Shown here piece after piece: positions 8,265 to 16,524 of a stretch of 64,000 bases of DNA. Source of the stretch: Flavobacterium micromati (GTDB taxonomy: Bacteria; Bacteroidota; Bacteroidia; Flavobacteriales; Flavobacteriaceae). The notes below the pieces were generated by a model. It saw nothing but the letters and a program-made list of their open reading frames with translations. It made no database searches and had not been told where the DNA came from. The translations under genes were made by a program, and so were the position numbers. Position 1 is the first letter of the stretch; the number at the start of each line of letters is the position of its first letter. Location of the stretch: positions 124,001 through 188,000 of the forward strand of contig NZ_FQWF01000001.1 in assembly GCF_900129585.1 (NCBI RefSeq), written 5' to 3'.

Positions 8265-11200
8265 CTATTTTTTAGCTGATGGCATTTCATATACTTCTGC
8301 CTTTTTATTATTGATTGTGACTAACATGTATTTCTTACCATTAAAAGTAATAATATCAAGGTGCCTAACCGCTTTTTGGGTCAAATCAATTCCGATTTGA
8401 TTTCCTAAATATATTACTTTTTCATTTTTTATTAATGCACCAGAAAACCCATCAAACCTACTGTGATATGGCGAAACTCCAAAATAATTTCCGGCAGCAA
8501 AAACTTCTTCTTTCGCATCCGAATCAAAATTAGACTTTACAAAACTCGTAATTGGAGCTACTTGCATTTTGTTAGAAAAGGGAACAAAAGTAAATTTACC
8601 ATTGTCATTTTTTAAATAACCCGATTTCAAATTATGCACTTCAAACAGCTTTCCTTTTTCAAGTATTTTTGGATCAAAAACCTCTTCTAATGTTTTTCCT
8701 GCAAAGGATTTGTAATTATTGAATTTCTTCTTTAGCATTCCGCTAAATTGTTCTGCTAGCTCATCCAAACCAGAAATAGTATAATATTTTCGGTCCTTTT
8801 CTATAGCAACAATAGTTTCAAAATTGCCATTAATGTCAAAATCATCGTAATACATCTTCATTGGAAAATTTTTACTAGCTTTGAATTTAGAATTCAAACC
8901 CCAATTTCCAACTAAATAATCCTGATCGCCATCGTGATCGATGTCAAAAGGAATTACTGCTTGCCATAATCCATTGCTTTTTTCCGGAAAAACAGTTGCC
9001 GTAACATCGGTAAATTTACCGTTTTTATTAGCAAAAAAAGTAGGTTTCATCCATTCTCCAATTACAATTAAATCCATTTTTCCATCCTGATCGAAATCTG
9101 TAAAAACAGCATCAGTAACCATTCCAATATTTTGAAAAGTTTTGTTTTGGACAATTGTAAAAACTCCTTTATTATTATTCAATAAGTAGCAATCTGGAAG
9201 GCTTCCAAATCTATTATTTATGGAATTATTACCTATAAAAAGATCTAAATCGCCATCTTTATCATAATCAAAAGTCTTAACTACAGCGCCATTTTGTGCT
9301 ATTTTAGGCAATGCTGCTTTAAGGAACTGATTGCTTTTATTCAAATACATTCGATCCTGTAAGTCAGCTGCATTTTCACCACCACCGGAAGCAACATACA
9401 AATCATTTAATTTATCATTATTAAAATCACCAATTACCGCTGAGGCATCTTCAAAAATAGAATCCTTTTCGATTTCAGCAACTTCTTTTTTTGCAAATCC
9501 ATTGGTATTTTGGAAATAGATCATTGCCTTTTTGCCTTTGGAACCGCCAAAAAATATATCTTCTTTTCCATCGCCGTTCAAATCTCCTATTGCAGTTGCA
9601 GCGCCTCGATCTGATCGTTGATACGGAATTAATTTTTGAACTAAAAAGTCCACATAGTCATTTTCCTGATGCATAAAGTCAATTCCTAATCCTGTTTCTA
9701 CCTTTTTAAAAATGGGTAAAACTGCAGGATGCAAGGTTTTGTAATCAAAAACTTTTCTATCTTTCTTTGCTTTTATCGTAAGGGTTTGAGATGTTTTAAC
9801 ATTCTTCAAGGTTTGATAGGTCTTGTCTGGCCACACCACCACTAATGAATCTATTTGTTTTGTTTTTCCATAGCCAAAATGAATCATTGGTTCTGACGAA
9901 GATTGAAATCCTCTACTAGTTTGCAGTTCCTTGAATTGTTTCTTTCCTTTCGAATAGGAAATTACTTTGGCTCCAATTCCAAAGGTATTTTTTCCTGTAA
10001 ACCGCAATTTCAATTTTAAATAGTTTGATTTCGCATCTGTTTTATTAATGTAAACCGAAGCAATAGCATTTGTATTATTAGTAATTACATCTAAATCTCC
10101 ATCATTATCAATATCAGCATAACCGCTACCGTTTGAGATTATAGAATCATTCTCTATCCAATCCTTCGAGCGGTTTTTAAATTGCAAATCAGCTGCGCCT
10201 TGAAAAACATAATTCGTTACATTTCCCTTTGGCATTCGCTTCAAAGCCTCTTTATCCAGAAGCTTCGTGGTGCTAATTTTACTTTTTATTTGATCATTTG
10301 AATAATATTTGACATAATCTAAATCATTTGGACGTTTTGGAATTCCGTTACTCACAAAGATATCCTGCTCTCCATCTTGATCATAATCGCCAAATAAAGT
10401 GCTCCAACTCCAGTCAGTAGCGGCAATACCACTTAGCAAAGCAGTTTCGGTAAATTGGTTTCCAGCTTGATTCAATTGCAGCATGTTTCTGGTATACTGG
10501 TAATGATAGCCCAACTTTTCTGTTCTCATTTTTAGCATTTGGACGTTGTCATCGCCAAGAGAAGATTTCAAAACTTTTTCATCCTCGGGAAGCATGTCCA
10601 AACTTAGAATATCGGGAAATCCATCATGATTTACATCGGCAACATCAACTCCCATCGAAAATCTAGAGGTATGTCCAAAATATTGCTTTAAACTTTCGGT
10701 AAAAGTTCCATCACCGTTATTGAGATAATAGTAATCATCTTCGTGAAAGTCATTACCCACGTAAATATCCGGATATCCATCTAAATTGAAATCGGAAACT
10801 GCCAGTCCTAATCCATATCCATTTGCACCGCCAAAAATCCCTGCCTGTTCACTAACATCTATAAATTTTCCATTGTTATTTTGAAATAGCTTATCACCAG
10901 ATTCATAACTTCTATTGTTTCGAATAGTAGCATTGCCAAAAGAAGATTCAGAATGAACCGCATGATTTAATAGATACATGTCAAGATCTCCATCCAAATC
11001 ATAATCAAAAAAAGCGGCTGACGAACTGTAATTATCTAAATCTAATCCGAACTGTGCTGCACTTTCTGTAAACGTATTGTCCTTATTATTGATAAATAAT
11101 TCATTTTGACCTTCAAAACCATTAATTCCTACTACGGCACAAACATAAATATCGAGATATCCGTCTCCGTTCACATCGGCCATTACCGTTCCAGCGTTCC

Positions 11201-11525
11201 AGTCACTTTGACTTTCCACTCCAGCTTTTGCCGAAATATCTTCAAATTTATTTTTCCCTTTATTCAAGTATAATTTGTTCTTCCCTTGATTAGAAGTAAA
11301 ATAAATATCGACCAAACCATCGTTATTAATGTCGCCAAGAGCTACACCGCCGCCATTGTAATAATACAAATAATCTAAAATGGAAATGTTTTTGGATTCT
11401 AATAATTCGTTATTAAATAAAATTTTACTTTCTTCTGAAGGCAACATCTCAAATAACTTTCCTTCCTTTTTGGAACAACTACTAAAAAGTACTAAAGCCA
11501 GAATTATTCTAAAATAATTATTCAT
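8265..11525 (-). CDS. Giant VCBS/FG-GAP repeat lipoprotein with ASPIC/UnbV domain (copy 2)
   Basis: 1086 residues from the chosen ATG at 11525. An upstream in-frame ATG at 11555 would bury the signal peptide, whereas 11525 gives a clean lipoprotein signal ending LFSSCSKK. The body is many FG-GAP/VCBS-type blades with Ca-binding loops such as GDINNDGLVDIYF and DYDLDGDLDMYLL, forming a likely beta-propeller. An ASPIC/UnbV-like segment near the middle carries TSRGFQSSSEPMIHFGYG. It is likely surface-exposed and glycan- or protein-binding; no enzyme site is seen. It overlaps the upstream paralog by 8 bp and shares its blade order, so it arose by duplication. Confidence 0.8.
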   Translation of the reverse strand: MNNYFRIILALVLFSSCSKKEGKLFEMLPSEESKILFNNELLESKNISILDYLYYYNGGGVALGDINNDGLVDIYFTSNQGKNKLYLNKGKNKFEDISAKAGVESQSDWNAGTVMADVNGDGYLDIYVCAVVGINGFEGQNELFINNKDNTFTESAAQFGLDLDNYSSSAAFFDYDLDGDLDMYLLNHAVHSESSFGNATIRNNRSYESGDKLFQNNNGKFIDVSEQAGIFGGANGYGLGLAVSDFNLDGYPDIYVGNDFHEDDYYYLNNGDGTFTESLKQYFGHTSRFSMGVDVADVNHDGFPDILSLDMLPEDEKVLKSSLGDDNVQMLKMRTEKLGYHYQYTRNMLQLNQAGNQFTETALLSGIAATDWSWSTLFGDYDQDGEQDIFVSNGIPKRPNDLDYVKYYSNDQIKSKISTTKLLDKEALKRMPKGNVTNYVFQGAADLQFKNRSKDWIENDSIISNGSGYADIDNDGDLDVITNNTNAIASVYINKTDAKSNYLKLKLRFTGKNTFGIGAKVISYSKGKKQFKELQTSRGFQSSSEPMIHFGYGKTKQIDSLVVVWPDKTYQTLKNVKTSQTLTIKAKKDRKVFDYKTLHPAVLPIFKKVETGLGIDFMHQENDYVDFLVQKLIPYQRSDRGAATAIGDLNGDGKEDIFFGGSKGKKAMIYFQNTNGFAKKEVAEIEKDSIFEDASAVIGDFNNDKLNDLYVASGGGENAADLQDRMYLNKSNQFLKAALPKIAQNGAVVKTFDYDKDGDLDLFIGNNSINNRFGSLPDCYLLNNNKGVFTIVQNKTFQNIGMVTDAVFTDFDQDGKMDLIVIGEWMKPTFFANKNGKFTDVTATVFPEKSNGLWQAVIPFDIDHDGDQDYLVGNWGLNSKFKASKNFPMKMYYDDFDINGNFETIVAIEKDRKYYTISGLDELAEQFSGMLKKKFNNYKSFAGKTLEEVFDPKILEKGKLFEVHNLKSGYLKNDNGKFTFVPFSNKMQVAPITSFVKSNFDSDAKEEVFAAGNYFGVSPYHSRFDGFSGALIKNEKVIYLGNQIGIDLTQKAVRHLDIITFNGKKYMLVTINNKKAEVYEMPSAKK

Positions 11526-14500
11526 TGATTCTAAATATTTTGGGGACATTATCATTTACAACTGCTATTATTGAAACCGTTTTGTTTTTATCTCTTATTA
11601 CTTTCAGGTTTTTGACCTCTCCTTTAATGAAGAAACCCGATTTTTCATAAGGTAACCAAGAAAAAGTTCCGTTTTTACTGCCTAGAAGAATGCTACCAAA
11701 GTTTGCATCTAATCTTGAAAACTGCGGTTTAAATTCGTATTGATTTCCTCCCAATATCAAATCTAAAATTCCGTCATTATTTACATCCATTACACAAATT
11801 GAATTTACAGATGAAAATTGAACTTCTTTTGGAAGTTTTTTTATTTCAAACTTACCATTCCTTGTATTAATTGCAATTATACTTTCTTGAATATTAACCG
11901 TCTTTTGTATCGAATTACTAACTATTTCTGGGACGAATAATTCTTGAAATGTCTTTGTGGAATAATCTTTATAACTTAAATTTTTCTTTTTAATTGAAGG
12001 AATCTGTCTGGCTAATTCCTGCTTTAGGTTTGTAGGCAAATCTTTACTTTTAATTGATTGAGTGGCTATTTGTTCAATAGTTCCGTTGTTGTCAAAATCA
12101 TTGACAAACAATTTTAATGGATTTGCAACAGCGGGTTTATAGGTTGTATTTGTTCCTTTGTTACCCAAAACCAAATCCTTTTTACCATCATTATTCAAGT
12201 CCACACAACTTACTGCGTTCCAAAAACCTTTATAATCATCAAGATTAGACTTATATTCAGTTAATCTTCGTCCTGTGTTTTTGAAAATCATCGGAGCGGT
12301 CCAGTCGCCAACCAAGATTAAATCTTTTTTAGAATCATTATCAATATCTTCCCAAACGGCATCTGTAATCATACCAACAGCATTAATTTTGAATGCTTTT
12401 TTATCTATTACATTTGTAAAATTGCCCTTCCCGTCATTCTCTAGTAATAAATGCTTAGGATCAATTCCATAAACTCCGGGAACACTTCGGCTGCCAATAA
12501 ACACATCAATATCACCATCATTGTCAAAATCATAAGGAGCAATTACAGCAACATTATTATTAGTTGCTGGCACGTTCGTTTTGCTTTTTACAAAAACTCC
12601 TTTCCCATTATTCAAATACAAACGGTTTTTATAATTAGCCTGATCTGCTTTTTCGTTTCCACCGGAACCCACTAGCAAATCAATGTCGCCATCATTATCT
12701 GCATCAAAAAAACTGGCTGCTGTATCTTCAAAATTAAAATCGCCATCTAAGTCTTTCTGAGAGGTTATAGCAAAATTACCATTCCCATTATTCAAATATA
12801 TTTTGCCTGTCTGCCCTTTGGCTCCACCTACATAAACATCTTCATTTCCATCTCCATTAATATCAGCAACAGCGAGTGAAGGCCCTTCTTGTGAAAGCAT
12901 TTTCGATATTAATCCTTCATAATCAAAATCAATATAATCATTTTCTTTGTGCGCTACAAACGGTGTTTTCTTTTCTACAAATAATGGTTTTAATGCCTTG
13001 TTTTTTATAGTATAATCAAATTTAGCATCTAGGATATTTAGCTTTAATGTAGTATTTTTTAATATTTTTTTTACCGTTTGGAATTTTCCATTTGGCCAAA
13101 TTACTTGTATGGAATCTATTTTTTTTGTGCCAATTCCAAAAGTCATTATATAATCAACAGACGATTGAAAACCTCGCGAAGGAATCAACTCTTGTCTGAG
13201 AATCTCTTTTCCTGAAAATAATTCAACAACACTCCCGACAGCGAATTTATTTTGACCTTCTCCTTTTAATTTTACTTTTATAAAGTGGTTCTTTTTATTT
13301 TTCTCTGAATTATTGCGATAAACAAAAGATTCCATATTGACGTTATTGACAATCAAATCTAAATCGCCGTCATTGTCTAAATCGCTATAAGCAGCACCAT
13401 TAGAAAAACTTGGCGTGTCAAATCCCCATTTCACAGCTTCATTTGTAAAAGTCAAATTCTTATTATTTCTAAAAGCGTAATTGGGAATTGGTGTTGTTGG
13501 CATTTTACTGATAATGGTTTGAATTTCTTCTTTCTTTCCAGTTACTACCATCTTTTGCATAAATTCATTTGCAAAAAAGTCAACAAAATCTTGATTGGTT
13601 AAATCATTATAAATCCCATTACAAACATAGATGTCTTTGTATCCATCATTGTCCATATCAAATAACAAAGCGCCCCAACTCCAGTCGGTTTTAGCTACAC
13701 CAGCATAATTTGCTATTTCAACAAATTGGCTAGAACCATTATTAATTTGCAATGTATTCTGCATATATTGAGTATAAAAATCAAGATTTAATTTTCTAAC
13801 AAATAAATCATAATTTTCAAAATTGGTTGTCGTTTTAAGGCGTTCGTCTGGTTCCGGTAACATATCCGTTACAAAAATATCGGCTTTTCCATCATTGTTG
13901 ACATCTGCCATATCAGCTCCCATCGAAGATTGACTAATATGTGAAGTCCACCCCTGAATTTGTTCGGTAAAGGTTCCGTTTTTATTATTGATGTACAAAT
14001 AATCACGCTCATAAAAATCATTTGAGATATAAATATCTGGATATAAATCTCCGTTTACATCGCCTACAGTAACGCCCAAACCAAAGCCAATAAGGCTACC
14101 ATAAATACCAGATGATGCACTTACATCAATAAATTTTCCGTTGTCATTACGCAATAATTTATCGCCACCACCTTTCAAAATTTCGGCGACATCCCAATCT
14201 TTGTCTCTTAGGTCTCGTTTATTGGAATAATTGAGGCTGCTTACGGGAATAAAACTGTTATTTAAAATATAAACATCTAAATCACCATCTTTATCATAAT
14301 CAAAAAAAGCGGCGTGAGTAGTTATTCCTGTATCCGCTAGATTATATTCGGCTGCTTTTTCAGTAAAAGTAGCATTGCCATTATTTATAAAAAGTTCGTT
14401 TTTTTGCTGGTTTCCCAAACTATTTCCTGCATTACAAACATAAATATCGAGTAATCCATCAGCATTAATATCGACCATAACCACGCCTGTTGACCAGGTT

Positions 14501-14835
14501 TTGGTTCCTTCGACACCTGCTTTTTTAGAAATATCTTCGAATGTAAAATTTCCTTTATTTAAGTATAATTTGTTTGTTCCAAGATTTGAAGTGAAATACA
14601 CATCCGAAAGACCGTCATTATTGATGTCTCCAATAGCAACACCGCCACCATTGTAAAAGTTTCGATATTTGAAGATGTTCATATCCGCACCATTCTTAAC
14701 TTCATTGACAAAATTAATTCCTGTTTTAGAAGAGTCTAATATAGAGAATAACACGTCTTTATTTTCTAAATTTTCTTTGGAACAATTAGAAAAAAAGAGA
14801 ATCATAAGGGGTAATAAGACAAAACGATTAGACAT
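11518..14835 (-). CDS. Giant VCBS/FG-GAP repeat lipoprotein with ASPIC/UnbV domain (copy 1)
   Basis: 1105 residues from ATG 14835; the in-frame ATG at 14850 adds MLQYN before a standard lipoprotein signal MSNRFVLLPLMILFFSNCSK, so the later start is preferred. It has repeated VCBS loops (GDINNDGLSDVYF, DVNNDGKADIFV, DLNNDGKKDLVLG) and a central ASPIC/UnbV motif PSRGFQSSVDYIMTFGIG. The overall plan equals that of its downstream neighbour. Such pairs often accompany SusC/D genes in Flavobacteriia, but their ligand is unknown. It follows SusD after a 157 bp gap containing a hairpin that may lower expression of this and later genes relative to susCD. Confidence 0.8.
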   Translation of the reverse strand: MSNRFVLLPLMILFFSNCSKENLENKDVLFSILDSSKTGINFVNEVKNGADMNIFKYRNFYNGGGVAIGDINNDGLSDVYFTSNLGTNKLYLNKGNFTFEDISKKAGVEGTKTWSTGVVMVDINADGLLDIYVCNAGNSLGNQQKNELFINNGNATFTEKAAEYNLADTGITTHAAFFDYDKDGDLDVYILNNSFIPVSSLNYSNKRDLRDKDWDVAEILKGGGDKLLRNDNGKFIDVSASSGIYGSLIGFGLGVTVGDVNGDLYPDIYISNDFYERDYLYINNKNGTFTEQIQGWTSHISQSSMGADMADVNNDGKADIFVTDMLPEPDERLKTTTNFENYDLFVRKLNLDFYTQYMQNTLQINNGSSQFVEIANYAGVAKTDWSWGALLFDMDNDGYKDIYVCNGIYNDLTNQDFVDFFANEFMQKMVVTGKKEEIQTIISKMPTTPIPNYAFRNNKNLTFTNEAVKWGFDTPSFSNGAAYSDLDNDGDLDLIVNNVNMESFVYRNNSEKNKKNHFIKVKLKGEGQNKFAVGSVVELFSGKEILRQELIPSRGFQSSVDYIMTFGIGTKKIDSIQVIWPNGKFQTVKKILKNTTLKLNILDAKFDYTIKNKALKPLFVEKKTPFVAHKENDYIDFDYEGLISKMLSQEGPSLAVADINGDGNEDVYVGGAKGQTGKIYLNNGNGNFAITSQKDLDGDFNFEDTAASFFDADNDGDIDLLVGSGGNEKADQANYKNRLYLNNGKGVFVKSKTNVPATNNNVAVIAPYDFDNDGDIDVFIGSRSVPGVYGIDPKHLLLENDGKGNFTNVIDKKAFKINAVGMITDAVWEDIDNDSKKDLILVGDWTAPMIFKNTGRRLTEYKSNLDDYKGFWNAVSCVDLNNDGKKDLVLGNKGTNTTYKPAVANPLKLFVNDFDNNGTIEQIATQSIKSKDLPTNLKQELARQIPSIKKKNLSYKDYSTKTFQELFVPEIVSNSIQKTVNIQESIIAINTRNGKFEIKKLPKEVQFSSVNSICVMDVNNDGILDLILGGNQYEFKPQFSRLDANFGSILLGSKNGTFSWLPYEKSGFFIKGEVKNLKVIRDKNKTVSIIAVVNDNVPKIFRINE

Positions 14836-14928
14836 ATTATATTGTAGCATTTTAGTTAGGTAATTGCAAGGATTAGAATTGCCTAATTTATATAATATTG
14901 GTATAAAAAAGAATAAAATAGTTATAAA

Positions 14929-14957
14929 ATAAAGAGGGTAATAAATACCCTCTTTAT
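14929..14957 (-). terminator. Hairpin between susD and the VCBS genes
   Basis: A 12-bp perfect stem ATAAAGAGGGTA / TACCCTCTTTAT with a 5-nt loop, followed on the minus strand by a T-rich tail (TTTATTTTATAAC). It probably acts as a partial terminator or mRNA 3'-end stabiliser, since the downstream genes have no evident promoter of their own. Confidence 0.65.
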
Positions 14958-14992
14958 AACTAACTCAAAAAACACATTATTTTTAAAAAATT

Positions 14993-16513
14993 TTAGTATC
15001 CTGGATTTTGTTTTAAATTAGCATTAAACAAAGCCTCAGCAGGAATTGGATATAAAAGGTACTTAGCGTCAGAAACGTAAGGCTTTAAACTTCTAACATC
15101 TAGGAATCTACCAAAGCGTATGGCATCGTTTCTTCTCCATCCTTCCCACCACAATTCTCTGCCTCTTTCAGCATAAATACCATCTAAAGTGGATGCCGCA
15201 GGTATAACACCAACTCTTAATGCTAAACTACTCATAATTGCCGCTGCTCCAGAACCTGAGCCGCCTCGAGCTATTGCCTCTGCTTTCATTAATATTGCGT
15301 CAGAATAGCGCATTAATACAAGATCATTGTCCGGAACATTTAAATTTCCAGTATCCGGGATGTATTTAATACCACGAATACCAGCGGTTTCAAGAGTCAC
15401 GCCTGAGGTGATTAAAGTCAAAGCAGGCGTAAAAAACAAAGCATTATTGTTTCTATCTTTAAGTGGAGTAACACCTCCCGGAGCAAATTGTTGCCCCACT
15501 TGAAATCCAACTGGATTACCAAAACTAGTTATAATAGCAGGAGTAGAAAATTTAGCGCGAGTATCAGCAGCATTAAATCTATTATAATACTCTGCAACCG
15601 TGGTAAAACCATTCCATCCATCGGGAGTTTGATTATAATGTGCTCCCATCCTCCACTTAGATTGCATACCACCACCATCTAAACCTTGGTTATTTACAGA
15701 AGAGAAAATAACCTCTGGAGACGTATTGTTAGTTGGTTTAAAGTTATCCCAATAGCTTGGCGCTAATGTGTTTGTTATTGCATCTATATTTTGAACTACT
15801 TTGGTCATGTCAGCTGCATCGAAAGTATACGGACCTGCTGCGGTTGTTGATTTAAAAACAGCTTTATTCAAATATGCTTTTGCTAATAAAAATCGAGCTG
15901 CATCTTTATTTATAACAAAAGCTTGATTAGTAACCCTATTAGGTAGCGTGTTTAAAACTGCTTCTAATTCTGATATAACAAAATCTGTAGCTTCAGTCCG
16001 CGTCCAAACCTGCGGATCCACGGTCAAAGCAGAACCCGCAGCTCTGTACGGTGCTTGTCCGAACAAGTCAACTACATTATAGTAGTACCATGCTCTCAAA
16101 AATCGAGCTTGCGCAACTTGAATTGCAGTTCCACCGTTTTCAATTACAAGATTACATTTGAATGCATTTGACAATAATGAATTCCATGCGTTTCTTACCT
16201 CAGGATGATCAGGAGCCCATGTGTGTGTGTGTATTTGCCTCCACACGCCCGCATCATCCCAATCCCCTCCACGAGTTGGACCAACCATAGCATCTGTAGA
16301 CATTTCATCCATTGCATAAACTCCTCCTTGACCATTAAAATCTCTTAATCCCTCAATTGCAGATTGTAATGTACCAGCAACATCAATAGTTGCTCCTGCT
16401 GTGTTATTATTGGCAACTCCATCTAAGATCTCTTCATCTAGATTAGTACAACCAATGCTCAAAGAAACTACACCTAAGTATAGAAATCCTTTTATTAAAT
16501 TATTTCTTTTCAT
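14993..16513 (-). CDS. SusD/RagB-family outer-membrane glycan-binding lipoprotein
   Basis: 506 residues. Lipoprotein signal with Cys22 (SLSIGCTNLDEE), then the SusD helical TPR-like fold: RFLRAWYYYNVVDLFGQAPY in the N-terminal half (the conserved LRA/Y-x2-L-x2-x-G-xxP block), and at the C-terminus RGRELWWEGWRRNDAIRFGRF and YPIPAEALFNANLKQNPGY. It would form the lid on the partner SusC and bind an oligosaccharide at the cell surface. The start lies 11 bp after the susC stop, and both are read leftward. Ligand is not predictable from sequence; neighbours suggest an alpha-glucosyl or fructosyl sugar. Confidence 0.93.
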   Translation of the reverse strand: MKRNNLIKGFLYLGVVSLSIGCTNLDEEILDGVANNNTAGATIDVAGTLQSAIEGLRDFNGQGGVYAMDEMSTDAMVGPTRGGDWDDAGVWRQIHTHTWAPDHPEVRNAWNSLLSNAFKCNLVIENGGTAIQVAQARFLRAWYYYNVVDLFGQAPYRAAGSALTVDPQVWTRTEATDFVISELEAVLNTLPNRVTNQAFVINKDAARFLLAKAYLNKAVFKSTTAAGPYTFDAADMTKVVQNIDAITNTLAPSYWDNFKPTNNTSPEVIFSSVNNQGLDGGGMQSKWRMGAHYNQTPDGWNGFTTVAEYYNRFNAADTRAKFSTPAIITSFGNPVGFQVGQQFAPGGVTPLKDRNNNALFFTPALTLITSGVTLETAGIRGIKYIPDTGNLNVPDNDLVLMRYSDAILMKAEAIARGGSGSGAAAIMSSLALRVGVIPAASTLDGIYAERGRELWWEGWRRNDAIRFGRFLDVRSLKPYVSDAKYLLYPIPAEALFNANLKQNPGY

Positions 16514-16524
16514 GATTTATATTA

